Shown here: piece after piece, positions 52,313 to 60,577 of the stretch
Layout: every line of letters starts with the position of its first letter
How positions within the stretch are numbered: the stretch's first letter is position 1
NCBI RefSeq assembly: GCF_003944765.1
Contig: NZ_RWIU01000001.1
Span: 992,001 to 1,056,000 of the forward strand
Reading direction: 5' to 3'
Length of the DNA stretch: 64,000 nt
DNA from: Hymenobacter perfusus
GTDB lineage: Bacteria; Bacteroidota; Bacteroidia; Cytophagales; Hymenobacteraceae
The notes under the pieces: model-generated
Database searches by the model: none
Seen by the model: only the letters and a program-made list of their open reading frames with translations
Told to the model about the DNA's origin: nothing
Program-made: the position numbers and the translations under genes

Positions 52313-53302
52313 ATGGCAACATCCAGCACTCCCGCCGCCACCCCCGGCGACACCATCCTCGTTATCGGCGCCGGCGGCCAGCTGGGCCTGGAGCTGACCC
52401 ACGAGCTGCGCCAGATGTATGGCGCCTCCAACGTAGTAGCCGCCGACGTACGCGCCCCCCAGGACGCCGAGACGCAGCAGGCCGGCCCCTTTGAGCTGCT
52501 GGATGTGCTGGATAAAAACCGGCTGGAAGCCGTGATGCGGCAATACAAGCCCAAACAGGTGTACCACTTGGCCGCGCTGCTCTCGGCCACGGCCGAGAAG
52601 AACCCCAAGTTCGGCTGGCAGCTGAACATGGATGGCCTGTTTCATGTGCTGGATGCGGCCGTGGACCTGGGCGTGCAGCAGGTGTACTGGCCCAGCAGCA
52701 TTGCCGTGTTCGGCCCCGATACGCCCCGGGAGAACACGCCCCAGCTTACCATCATGAACCCCAACACGGTGTACGGCATCAGCAAGCTGGCCGGCGAGCA
52801 GTGGTGCGAGTGGTACTTCCGCAAGCACGGCCTGGACGTGCGCAGCCTGCGCTACCCCGGCCTCATCGGCTACAAGAGCCTGCCCGGTGGCGGCACCACC
52901 GACTACGCCGTGGACATCTACCACAAGGCCGTGGCCGGCGAGAACTTCGAGTGCTTCCTGAGCGAGGATACCTACCTCCCCATGATGTACATGCCCGACG
53001 CGCTGAAGGCCACCCTGGACCTGATGCACGCCCCCGCCGATAATATCAAAGTGCGCAGCAGCTACAACCTGGGTGCCATGAGCTTTAGCCCGAAGGAAAT
53101 TACGGCCAGCATCCAGCGCCACTACCCCGATTTCCAGGTGACCTACAAGCCCGACCAGCGCCAGCAGATTGCCGACTCCTGGCCCGCCAGCATCGACGAT
53201 ACCCAGGCCCGCCAGGACTGGAACTGGCAGCCCCAGTTCACCCTCGATAAAATGACCGACGACATGCTGCTGCACCTGAAGGAAGCAGTGGTGCTGAAAT
53301 AG
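52313..53302 (+). CDS. NAD-dependent L-threonine 3-dehydrogenase (SDR/GalE-like type)
   Basis: Extended SDR protein of 329 residues. The NAD-binding loop is VIGAGGQLGLEL, HLAALLSATAEKNP forms the substrate pocket and NTVYGISKLAGE carries the catalytic Tyr-x3-Lys. Segments LPGGGTTDYAVDIYHKAV and EDTYLPMMYMPDAL match the GalE-like threonine dehydrogenases of bacteria and animals rather than UDP-sugar epimerases. It oxidises threonine to 2-amino-3-ketobutyrate, which Kbl (49298) then cleaves. Cytoplasmic. Confidence 0.88.
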   Translation: MATSSTPAATPGDTILVIGAGGQLGLELTHELRQMYGASNVVAADVRAPQDAETQQAGPFELLDVLDKNRLEAVMRQYKPKQVYHLAALLSATAEKNPKFGWQLNMDGLFHVLDAAVDLGVQQVYWPSSIAVFGPDTPRENTPQLTIMNPNTVYGISKLAGEQWCEWYFRKHGLDVRSLRYPGLIGYKSLPGGGTTDYAVDIYHKAVAGENFECFLSEDTYLPMMYMPDALKATLDLMHAPADNIKVRSSYNLGAMSFSPKEITASIQRHYPDFQVTYKPDQRQQIADSWPASIDDTQARQDWNWQPQFTLDKMTDDMLLHLKEAVVLK

Positions 53303-53384
53303 CCCAGGTGCTGCGCGTGGGCAGGGTATGACGCGAAGAAGGCGCTTACCTGCTCCTGTTGCCTCCGTCTGAACTCAGGCTGCG

Positions 53385-53392
53385 TACCTTCG
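53385..53392 (+). promoter_or_regulatory. -7 box TACCTTCG upstream of the GT39-like gene
   Basis: One mismatch from TAnnTTTG, 78 bases before the ATG at 53471. Confidence 0.4.
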
Positions 53393-53400
53393 CTGCCCGG

Positions 53401-53426
53401 AAAGCCTCGCCCCACGGCGGGGCTTT
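53401..53426. terminator. Hairpin after tdh
   Basis: AAAGCCTCGCC pairs with GGCGGGGCTTT (one T-G) around CCAC and is followed by T residues. It could end tdh transcription; it also falls just downstream of a possible promoter for the next gene, so it may lie in that gene's leader. Confidence 0.6.
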
Positions 53427-53470
53427 TCTGCACCTCATTACTCCCTTACGTTATCCGCCCGCTGCCTGCT

Positions 53471-54997
53471 ATGCCCACTACCCGCCTGCACACTACTCTG
53501 CTGCGCCTTGCGCAGCCCCGCTGGTTCTGGCCGTTGCTCATCGGATTGAATCTGGTGTTGCACCTGCCGTTTTTTCAGCAGCCGCCCAACAGCGTCCATC
53601 TGTGGCGGCAGAGCAACACCATGGCCGTGGCCCGCAATTTCGCCGAGGAGGACATGAACATCCTGCGCCCCCGCGTAGACCGACGCAACGACTCCGACGG
53701 CGTGACCGGCATGCAATTCCCTTCCTACGAATGGGTAGTGGCCCTCAACTACAAGGCCTTCGGCTTCCACGAAACCATTCCCCGGGTAGTAAACTGGCTG
53801 ATTTTTATGGCGGGGATGGTGGCTTTCCACGGCTTGGTGCAGCTACTGACGGGGTCTCGGTGGCTGGCCGCCGTGGGCGCCTGGGGCCTGACCTGGTCCC
53901 CGGAGTTGTTCTATCATTCGCTTAATGCCCTGCCCGATGTGCTGGCGCTCAGCGCGTCGCTCTGGGGCCTGTGGTATTTCCTGAAATGGTACCGGGAGCC
54001 CCGGCCGATGTACTTTACCATCAGTTTACTAGCTACCATGCTGGGCGGCCTCACCAAGCTGCAATACTTGGTTGTGGGGGTGCCCATTGCGGTGCTGGTC
54101 ATTCGCGACCTGGTGCAGCGGCAGCTGGCCCTGAAGCGGCTGGGGTGGCTAGCCGTGTTTGCCGTGGTAGCCGTCGGCGTGCCGGTAGCCTGGTACGCGT
54201 ATGCGCTGCACCTGATCAAGGCATCGGGCCTGACTGATTTCGGGCTGGAAGTGCGCTCGGCTACTTCTTTGGCCACGGCGCTGGATATTCTCAAGGACAA
54301 CGTGGTGTCGGATACGCCGGAGCTGCTGCTCAACTTTGCTTCCTTCGGGCTGCTTTTACTAGGTCTGGTGGCGCTGGTACGAGAGCGGAAGTGGCGCAAC
54401 TTCTGGTTTCTGCCGGTGCTGGTGTGGGTGCTGGCTCTGGTGGCGTACCACCTGCTGGAGCTGCGCCAGATGGATTATCACCAGTACTACATGCTGCCCC
54501 ACGTACCGGTTCTGCTGCTGCTGGCGGTAGTAGGTGCGGGCTGGCTGTACCGGCAGCCCGGGCGCTGGGCGGGGCCTCTGCTGGCCCTGTTGCTGCTGGC
54601 CCAGCCGGTGCTGGCTTTCGTGCGCATTGCCCCGCCGCGCTGGATGCGCGGCCCCCGCGACATTGCCCCGGAGTTTTACTACGAAGCCTCCCGCCACCAG
54701 CTACGAACCGCCGCCCCCGACTCGGCCCTGTGCGTGGTTGGCCCCGACGAGTCCGGCTGCATCTACTTCTATTTTCTGCACAAAAAAGGCTTCGGCTTCT
54801 CTGACCGCAACGAGCTGTTCGCCCCCGATTCTACCGGCCAGCCTTACCTGCGCCGCTGCCTGCAGCGTGGGGCCCGCTTCCTTTACACCGATGACTCCGT
54901 ACTGGTAACCGACCCGCGTCTGCGGCAGTACAACGGCCGGGTAGTACAGAAAACCGGCCGCTTCCGGGTGGTAGAGTTTCCGGCCGTAGCCCGCTAG
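53471..54997 (+). CDS. GT39/ArnT-like multi-pass glycosyltransferase
   Basis: Inner-membrane protein of 508 residues with about ten hydrophobic helices. The first (WFWPLLIGLNLVLHLPFF) is followed by a periplasmic loop with HLWRQSNTMAVARNF and RPRVDRRNDSDGVTGMQFP, corresponding to the acidic first loop of lipid-phosphate-sugar transferases. Middle helices include GLTKLQYLVVGVPIAVLV. The C-terminal soluble part (DSALCVVGPDESGCIYFYFL) is probably periplasmic. It likely transfers a sugar from a polyprenyl carrier; donor and acceptor are unknown. It has no obvious pathway partners nearby. Confidence 0.8.
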   Translation: MPTTRLHTTLLRLAQPRWFWPLLIGLNLVLHLPFFQQPPNSVHLWRQSNTMAVARNFAEEDMNILRPRVDRRNDSDGVTGMQFPSYEWVVALNYKAFGFHETIPRVVNWLIFMAGMVAFHGLVQLLTGSRWLAAVGAWGLTWSPELFYHSLNALPDVLALSASLWGLWYFLKWYREPRPMYFTISLLATMLGGLTKLQYLVVGVPIAVLVIRDLVQRQLALKRLGWLAVFAVVAVGVPVAWYAYALHLIKASGLTDFGLEVRSATSLATALDILKDNVVSDTPELLLNFASFGLLLLGLVALVRERKWRNFWFLPVLVWVLALVAYHLLELRQMDYHQYYMLPHVPVLLLLAVVGAGWLYRQPGRWAGPLLALLLLAQPVLAFVRIAPPRWMRGPRDIAPEFYYEASRHQLRTAAPDSALCVVGPDESGCIYFYFLHKKGFGFSDRNELFAPDSTGQPYLRRCLQRGARFLYTDDSVLVTDPRLRQYNGRVVQKTGRFRVVEFPAVAR

Positions 54998-55152
54998 TAT
55001 TCGCAAACGGGGCCGGGGCACCGTGTCGGTGGTACTATTTCAGCGCCCCGCCCGGCCGGTAGTTTCAGGCGGAGCGCTGCGTTTTGCTCAACTCCGCGGC
55101 GCGGCGGCTCGTTGTGTAGGCTGAAGGTTACCTCCGCTCCGTTTTCAGCCCC

Positions 55153-55884
55153 ATGATTGTCAACCACACGCCCGCCGGCTGGCAGATTATCTACCAGCAG
55201 GCCCATGCCTTGCTGGCGGCCCAGCTGCTGCACCAGTGGCCCGCGTTCCTACCCACCGACCAGTGGGTGGGCCTGCTGGCCGCCGCCGCCCAGCACGACG
55301 ACGAGCAGGCCGACTGGACCGGTCACTATGGCCTTACGCCCGCCGGGGCTCCGGCCAACTTTACCATGAAGGAATTTTCGCTGGAGCAGGCTACCCGACT
55401 GATGGGCGCGGCGCGGTTCCAGGGGCGCTGGCGCAGCCTGCTCACCAGCATGCACCTAAGTACGCTCTACGAGTGTCTGCGGGGCCAGAAAGCGGAAATT
55501 GATGCGTTTCTGGATGAGCAACTGGCCAGCCAGAAAACCTGGCGGCGCGCTCTGCACCTCACCAAAGCCCACGCCGACCAAGCCTACACCCTGTTGCATT
55601 GGTGCGACCGGCTGAGCCTGATTCTATGCCGCCAGGAGCTACCCGAAATGGGCCGCGCCTTAGAAATCTACACCGGTCCCGACGGCCACCGCCATGAGGT
55701 ACGCCGCCCCACCGAAGACGGCCCCGTGCAGGTGCAGCCATGGCCCTTTCGCGAGCCGCAGGTCGCTGTGAGCGTAGAGGCCTCGATACTGCGCCAGCTC
55801 CAGTTCAAGCATGACGCCGAGCTGGCCGCCGCTTTGCGGGAAGCCCCCATCGAAACCCTGCGTTGGGAGCTGGCGAAAGGGTAA
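55153..55884 (+). CDS. DUF3891 family protein
   Basis: Soluble protein of 243 residues. The start MIVNHTPAGWQIIYQQAHALLAAQLL matches the family's N terminus. Internal blocks AAAAQHDDEQADW and LLHWCDRLSLILCRQELP suggest an HD-like metal-binding helical fold, which is inference. No signal peptide. Function uncharacterised as far as I know. It converges with the LolA-like gene at 55987, with a repeat hairpin between. Confidence 0.75.
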   Translation: MIVNHTPAGWQIIYQQAHALLAAQLLHQWPAFLPTDQWVGLLAAAAQHDDEQADWTGHYGLTPAGAPANFTMKEFSLEQATRLMGAARFQGRWRSLLTSMHLSTLYECLRGQKAEIDAFLDEQLASQKTWRRALHLTKAHADQAYTLLHWCDRLSLILCRQELPEMGRALEIYTGPDGHRHEVRRPTEDGPVQVQPWPFREPQVAVSVEASILRQLQFKHDAELAAALREAPIETLRWELAKG

Positions 55885-55933
55885 GCTGTCATTCCGGGCG
55901 GAGCGCAGAATCTGGGTGCTGAGGTTGTTGAAA

Positions 55934-55974
55934 ACAGAACGTCATGCTTCGCTCCGCTCAGCATGACGTTCTGT
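55934..55974. repeat. Inverted repeat ACAGAACGTCATGC (repeat family, terminator position)
   Basis: Arms 55934-55947 and 55961-55974 are exact reverse complements (14 bp) with centre TTCGCTCCGCTCA. Just upstream a related GTCATTCCGGGCGGAGCGCA element starts near 55890. It lies between two convergent genes. Confidence 0.75.
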
Positions 55975-55986
55975 TACCCGAAGTGC

Positions 55987-56781
55987 CTACAGCTTCGCTA
56001 TCGGCTTGGGATTTTGCATCACGCCGGCGGGCACGTTGCTGAAGGCTGAAATGTGACCCAGGCCGCGGCCGTCTTTGCCATCGGTGCGGTCAGTGGCCAG
56101 CATGATGCCGTTGTACCGCTGGTAGCCTACCCAGCGGCGGCGGAAGGCGGGCTGGGCGTCGGTGGCTTTGGGGAAGTAGGCCCATTCTTCCAGCAGGTTG
56201 GTTTTGGGGTTGATGAGCACCTCGTATTTGTTGTCGGGCGTCACGCCTACGTTCTTGAAGGTCATGTTGAGCACCTCGGCCGGCTGCCCGTTCATGAACT
56301 TACCCGCACCCTTGTAGGTCAGCGTCACGCCGGAATCCTTCAGCTTGAACGGCATCAGCAGCCACCACGAGTTGTTCACCCAGATGGGATACATGCGGCT
56401 GAGCAGCTTCTCGCCGTCGGGCGTGGCGGAAATGTCGCGGCCGTTACGGAAGGCTTTGCCCTGCTTGGTTTGCAGGTTGTACACAGCCACGGTGCTGTCT
56501 TTTTGCCAGCGGAAGTCACCGGTTTGCTTATCCCAGAGCTGGTAGGAGCCATCCAGAAAGTCCCAGCCCAGCAGGCGAGTTTGCTGCCAGGCCGGGTAGC
56601 CGCCCATGGCCAGCATCACCTTGTCGGCCAGCTGCGTGGCGCGGGCGTCGGAACCAGCCGCATCGAAGCCCTGAGCCGCCGGGTAGCTGCCCTTTTTGAC
56701 GGTGGCTGATTTGGTAGTGGAGGCTTGACCGAAACCGGCCAGGGGCAAAGCCGCCAGCGCGGCTACAAGAAGAAAACGCAT
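55987..56781 (-). CDS. Secreted LolA-like / DUF6503-type protein
   Basis: Protein of 264 residues with a signal peptide (MRFLLVAALAALPLAGFGQA) from the start at 56781. The mature part reads MLAMGGYPAWQQTRLLGWDF, then DWLDGSYQLW-like strands, PIWVNNSWWLLMPFKLKD, TYKGAGKF and YEVLINPKTNLLEEWAYFP, a beta-rich pattern like LolA/outer-membrane lipoprotein-sorting relatives of Bacteroidota. It is probably periplasmic and binds a lipid or similar ligand (inference). Confidence 0.65.
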   Translation of the reverse strand: MRFLLVAALAALPLAGFGQASTTKSATVKKGSYPAAQGFDAAGSDARATQLADKVMLAMGGYPAWQQTRLLGWDFLDGSYQLWDKQTGDFRWQKDSTVAVYNLQTKQGKAFRNGRDISATPDGEKLLSRMYPIWVNNSWWLLMPFKLKDSGVTLTYKGAGKFMNGQPAEVLNMTFKNVGVTPDNKYEVLINPKTNLLEEWAYFPKATDAQPAFRRRWVGYQRYNGIMLATDRTDGKDGRGLGHISAFSNVPAGVMQNPKPIAKL

Positions 56782-56940
56782 ACAAATGGGAGCTAAAAAA
56801 CAGAAATCCGACTGTGCGGTACTAACCGCCAACGGACGGGTTCCTCTACGCAAAGCAACGGGAATTGGCTCACTTCCCCGAACGACACCCGCGCCCGGCC
56901 CGTACTAGCAGCAACGTTTCCTTCCCCGACCCTCGCGCCT

Positions 56941-57909
56941 ATGGCTACCCATTACAAGCTTTCCGACATCGTGAACATCCTCAAGCTGACGGCCAGCGAG
57001 TTTATGGTCAATAACTCGCTGCGCCACGCGGCGGCGTTGTCGTACTACACCATTTTCTCGCTGCCGCCACTCCTGATTATCGTTATCACAACGGCCAGCA
57101 CTATATTCGGCACCGAAGCTATTACCGGCCAAGTATATGCCCAGATGAAGGGCCTGGTAGGACCCGACGCGGCCAAATTCATGCAGGATAGCATCAACGA
57201 ATTCAACAAGCAGGAGCGTAGCGGCTTTGCGGCCGTCATCGGCGTTGGCACGCTGATATTTGCGGCTACCACCTTTTTCGTGACCCTCCAGGAAAGCATC
57301 AACGACATCTGGAACCTGAAGGTGAAGCCCCGCAACGGCATCTGGCAGTTTGTGCGTGACCGGCTCCTCTCGTTCGGCCTGATTCTGAGCGTGGCCCTGC
57401 TGCTGCTTATTTCCTTTGTGATTAGTGCCACCCTCTCCTTCTTCACCGATTATCTGCAGCGCCTGATGCCGGAAATTACGGTGGTTCTGCTCAAGCTCAT
57501 TGATTTCAGTCTCTCGCTGTTCATCACCTCCCTGCTGTTTGCCCTGATTTACCGCTTCCTGCCCGATGCCATTATCCGGTGGCGCGACGTAGGCGTGGGG
57601 GCCTTCATCACGGCCCTGCTGTTCATGCTGGGCAAATACCTGATTGCATTTTACATTGCCCAGGCCAATCCCGGCTCCACATTTGGGGCGGCGGGCTCGG
57701 CTATCATTCTGCTGGTATGGGTCAACTATTCGGCCCTCATCATCTTCTTCGGGGCCGAGTTTACCCAGGAATTCGCCGATGCCTTCGGCCAGAAAGTACA
57801 GCCCAAAGCCCACGCCGTGCGCATTGAAACCCGCGAAGTGCCCGAGGGGGAAAGCAAGGAAGAAATTACCACCGGCCGCCCCCGCGCCGAAGGGCGCTGG
57901 CGGGCGTAA
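56941..57909 (+). CDS. YihY/BrkB family inner-membrane protein
   Basis: Protein of 322 residues with six membrane helices. Family signatures are LRHAAALSYYTIFSLPPLLIIV near the N terminus, IGVGTLIFAATTFFVTLQESINDIWN in the middle and VGVGAFITALLFMLGKYLIAFYI followed by FGAAGSAIILLVWVNYSALIIFFGAEF. The C terminus is charged and cytoplasmic. Older annotation as ribonuclease BN is wrong for this family. The true function is not settled. A terminator follows at 57929. Confidence 0.92.
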   Translation: MATHYKLSDIVNILKLTASEFMVNNSLRHAAALSYYTIFSLPPLLIIVITTASTIFGTEAITGQVYAQMKGLVGPDAAKFMQDSINEFNKQERSGFAAVIGVGTLIFAATTFFVTLQESINDIWNLKVKPRNGIWQFVRDRLLSFGLILSVALLLLISFVISATLSFFTDYLQRLMPEITVVLLKLIDFSLSLFITSLLFALIYRFLPDAIIRWRDVGVGAFITALLFMLGKYLIAFYIAQANPGSTFGAAGSAIILLVWVNYSALIIFFGAEFTQEFADAFGQKVQPKAHAVRIETREVPEGESKEEITTGRPRAEGRWRA

Positions 57910-57928
57910 GGTGCCATCTGATACTGAT

Positions 57929-57965
57929 AACGCCCGGCATTCCTCCCACAGGAAAGCCGGGCGTT
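57929..57965 (+). terminator. Hairpin terminator after the YihY gene
   Basis: Arms 57929-57944 and 57950-57965 pair with one mismatch (AACGCCCGGC...), followed by seven T residues. Confidence 0.85.
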
Positions 57966-58027
57966 TTTTTGATAAACGGCCACCGTATTTTCCTTTTCAG
58001 AGCGTGCCGGGGCTGAGGATTTTGCGG

Positions 58028-58035
58028 TAGTTTTG
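58028..58035 (+). promoter_or_regulatory. -7 box TAGTTTTG
   Basis: A perfect TAnnTTTG match seven bases before the ATG at 58043, so the transcript would be nearly leaderless. Confidence 0.5.
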
Positions 58036-58042
58036 CAGCAAT

Positions 58043-58747
58043 ATGAAACACACTATCCTTCTGCTATTTGCCTGTCTGGCCTTGTGTACCACAGGCCGGG
58101 CCACTACCCTCGCCGACTCCGTACGCGGGCAGCAAAAATTTGTGCAATTGGTGACCAATGACCTCTGTGAGCGGCTGCAGGCGGAGCAGCAGCGTAAGCC
58201 GTTCACCAATATTTCCGCCGCCGATGCCAAATCATTGCTGGTGTCGTTGATGCAGACGTCGCTGCTGGCCCATGCGGAGGAAATGAACGCGCTGCTGACG
58301 ACCGGCAAAGGCGGCAACACGCGCAAAGTCGGCGAGCAGCTGGGCACGGAGGTAGTGACGGCCTTGGTCAGCCAGTGCCCGGCCGGCCAGCAGCTGATGG
58401 TGGGCGCCGTGCGCGACGGGCTGGGTAGCAAGCTGGCGGTGACCGAAGCCGAGAAGCCCGTGCTGCAAGTCATAACGCGTGATATCTGCCACCGCCTCGA
58501 CACGGAAAATGCCAAAAGCCCGTTGGCGGCTCGGCCGGCTGCTGAGCGCAAGGAGGCTTTTTCTACTGCCATGCAGGGCAGCATTCTGGCCAACATGGAA
58601 GCCGTGGCCAATTTTTACGGCTTCAAGGAACTGCAGAACAACAAAACCATGGAGCAGGCAGGTCAGAAAATCGTGCTGCTGATGCTGGACGAATGCCCCG
58701 TATACCTGCTCCAGTTCAGCCTTGATGAGTATCTGAAAGGCAAGTAA
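58043..58747 (+). CDS. Secreted protein with an internally duplicated domain
   Basis: Protein of 234 residues with a signal peptide (MKHTILLLFACLALCTTGRA). The mature part is two copies of one unit of about 88 residues, at 30-118 and 138-223. Matching blocks are VTNDLCERL / ITRDICHRL, MQTSLLAHAEEM / MQGSILANMEAV and SQCPAGQQL / DECPVYLLQ. Each copy has one Cys in the first helix and one in the last block, suggesting one disulfide per unit. All-helical. No family recognised; function unknown. A perfect TAnnTTTG box lies just upstream. Confidence 0.7.
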   Translation: MKHTILLLFACLALCTTGRATTLADSVRGQQKFVQLVTNDLCERLQAEQQRKPFTNISAADAKSLLVSLMQTSLLAHAEEMNALLTTGKGGNTRKVGEQLGTEVVTALVSQCPAGQQLMVGAVRDGLGSKLAVTEAEKPVLQVITRDICHRLDTENAKSPLAARPAAERKEAFSTAMQGSILANMEAVANFYGFKELQNNKTMEQAGQKIVLLMLDECPVYLLQFSLDEYLKGK

Positions 58748-58770
58748 CCTGTCTGTTTGCCTACCCACAG

Positions 58771-58804
58771 AAAAGCCCCCACAACTGACATTGCGGGGGC
58801 TTTT
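58771..58804 (+). terminator. Hairpin terminator between convergent genes
   Basis: AAAAGCCCCC (58771-58780) pairs with GGGGGCTTTT (58795-58804), followed by more T residues, between the duplicated-domain gene and rlmN. Confidence 0.8.
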
Positions 58805-58824
58805 TTCCTTTTATGCCAGCGTAC

Positions 58825-59898
58825 TTACGCGGCGGTTTCTTCGGGCTTCTGCTTTACAGCCAACTGCCCGCAGGCGGCATCAATGTCCTTGCCCCTGGAG
58901 CGGCGGATGTTAGTTTGCACGCCCCGGTCGGCCAGGTACTTGTGGAAAGCGGTGAGCTTGTCGTCGGCCGTGTTGATGTAGTCGGCGTTTTCGATGGGGT
59001 TATACTCGATGAGGTTCACCTTGCAGGGAATCCACTTCGAAATCTGGAACAGCTCCTCGGCGTCCTGGAGCGTGTCGTTGAAGCTCTCGAACACGATGTA
59101 CTCATAGGTCACCTTGCGGCCCGTCACCTGGTGATAATGTTGGAGCGCTTCCTTGAGCGAAGCCAGCGAATTAGCCTCGTTGATGGGCATGATTTCGTTG
59201 CGCTTCGTGTCGTTGGGCGCGTGCAGGCTCAGGGCTAGGTTGGCCTTCACGCCGTCGTCGGCTAGCTTCTTGATCATCTTGGCAATGCCGGCGGTGCTCA
59301 CGGTGATGCGGCGCGGGGCCATGTTCAGGCCGTCGGGGGCGGTGATGCGCTCAATGCTTTTCACCACGTTGGCGTAGTTGAGCAGCGGCTCGCCCATGCC
59401 CATGTACACGATGTTGGTGAGCGGCGTGCCGTACTGGCTTTCGCACTGCTCCCGGATGCGCACCACCTGGTCGTAGATTTCGGCGGCATCCAGGTTGCGC
59501 TTACGGTCCATGTAGCCGGTAGCGCAGAACTTGCACGTCAGGGAGCAACCCACCTGCGACGAAATGCAGGCCGTCATGCGCGTATCGTGCGGGATGAGTA
59601 CACCCTCCACAATGTTGCCATCGTACAGGCGGAACGCCGATTTGATGGTGCCGTCGTTGCTGAGCTGGTGGTTCTGCACCGTCACGCCGTTGATGACGAA
59701 ATGCCGCGCCAGCAGCTCGCGGGTAGCAAGACTGATGTTGTTCATTTCCTCAAACGTACCGGCCGTATTCTTCCACAGCCACTCGCTCACCTGCTTGGCA
59801 CGGAAGGGCTTTTCGCCGTGCTCCACCATAAAGGCCTTGAGCTCGTCGGGGCTGAGTTTGCGAATATCGCGCTTGGAAACTACGGGCAAGTCAATCAT
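58825..59898 (-). CDS. rlmN: 23S rRNA (adenine-2503-C2)-methyltransferase
   Basis: Radical SAM enzyme that methylates A2503 of 23S rRNA (and A37 of some tRNAs). It is 357 residues from the start at 59898; an adjacent ATG at 59901 is equivalent. The iron-sulfur cluster motif is CSLTCKFC (C-x3-C-x2-C), with the catalytic cysteine in AACGQL near the C terminus and the partner cysteine in CISSQVGC. GMGEPLLNY is also diagnostic. A perfect TATCTTTG box ends 4-7 bases before the ATG. Confidence 0.97.
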   Translation of the reverse strand: MIDLPVVSKRDIRKLSPDELKAFMVEHGEKPFRAKQVSEWLWKNTAGTFEEMNNISLATRELLARHFVINGVTVQNHQLSNDGTIKSAFRLYDGNIVEGVLIPHDTRMTACISSQVGCSLTCKFCATGYMDRKRNLDAAEIYDQVVRIREQCESQYGTPLTNIVYMGMGEPLLNYANVVKSIERITAPDGLNMAPRRITVSTAGIAKMIKKLADDGVKANLALSLHAPNDTKRNEIMPINEANSLASLKEALQHYHQVTGRKVTYEYIVFESFNDTLQDAEELFQISKWIPCKVNLIEYNPIENADYINTADDKLTAFHKYLADRGVQTNIRRSRGKDIDAACGQLAVKQKPEETAA

Positions 59899-59905
59899 CA
59901 TGGGG

Positions 59906-59913
59906 CAAAGATA
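59906..59913 (-). promoter_or_regulatory. -7 box TATCTTTG directly before rlmN
   Basis: A perfect minus-strand TAnnTTTG match four bases before the first ATG (59901), implying a leaderless or near-leaderless transcript. Confidence 0.55.
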
Positions 59914-60004
59914 CGACACCGGCCGCCGAAGCCCTACGCTTCTGGCCGGGAACGTGCCTCAACCCGCTGAGAATGAAAAAAGTGCCGCTGACTGACCTAA
60001 TGCT

Positions 60005-60436
60005 TTATTCACCACCCCGCAGGCGGGCGGCATATTCCTCCGGCAGGGTCCGGAGTTTACGGGTGTTGTAGTCGAAGCAGAGCATGCCGGTTTTGGCGCG
60101 GGCAATTTCGCGGCCTTCCTGGTTGTGCACCCAATACACCACATCGAACCCGTACTTGCTCAGGTCGGTGGCACCCAGCTGAATCCGGAGCGTGTCGCCG
60201 TAAAATCCTTCGCTCTTGTATTCGATGGCCACATCGGCCATAATATGGCCCAGGCCGGTAGCGGGGTCGAATTCGGGGTGGCCCAGGTGCAGCAGCAGCT
60301 GCACCCGGGCTTCGTGCAGCAACCCCAGCAGCGCGTGGTTGCCAAGGTGGTTGCCGTAGTTGAGGTCGGTGATGCGCACGGGCAGCTCCACGGTGAGCAG
60401 GTAGTGCGCGGGTAACTCGATGCGGATGCGGGCCAT
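60005..60436 (-). CDS. Acyl-CoA thioesterase, 4HBT/YbgC hot-dog family
   Basis: Cytoplasmic protein of 143 residues from the start at 60436 (MARIRIELPAHYLLTVELPV). The hot-dog signature is VRITDLNYGNHLGNHALLGLLHEAR, in which the Asp of TDLNYGNH is the catalytic residue, followed by IEYKSEGFYGDTLRIQ. It should hydrolyse acyl-CoA thioesters; chain specificity is unknown. Confidence 0.88.
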   Translation of the reverse strand: MARIRIELPAHYLLTVELPVRITDLNYGNHLGNHALLGLLHEARVQLLLHLGHPEFDPATGLGHIMADVAIEYKSEGFYGDTLRIQLGATDLSKYGFDVVYWVHNQEGREIARAKTGMLCFDYNTRKLRTLPEEYAARLRGGE

Positions 60437-60577
60437 AGGGTGGCAAGATACGTACACGTCCGGTCCCGGGGCAGCGGCACGCGCGGGTTTTGCGCCCATA
60501 AACGCGTATATTGGGCTACAGTGTCCGATATGCTGCCTGGCACCGGGCTGTTGGTTACGGCTCTTTTATTTCCGTTT

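Noticed and set aside
51508-52629. Minus-strand frame containing LAKARA/LPEARA heptads
   Set aside because: It runs antisense through tdh and out of frame through the patatin-like gene. The heptads come from a 21-bp repeat that keeps every frame open; kept only as a finding about the repeat.
60440-60577. Longer N terminus for MnmD
   Set aside because: Family members begin close to the DGSSTLFV motif, and the upstream part overlaps the divergent thioesterase start.
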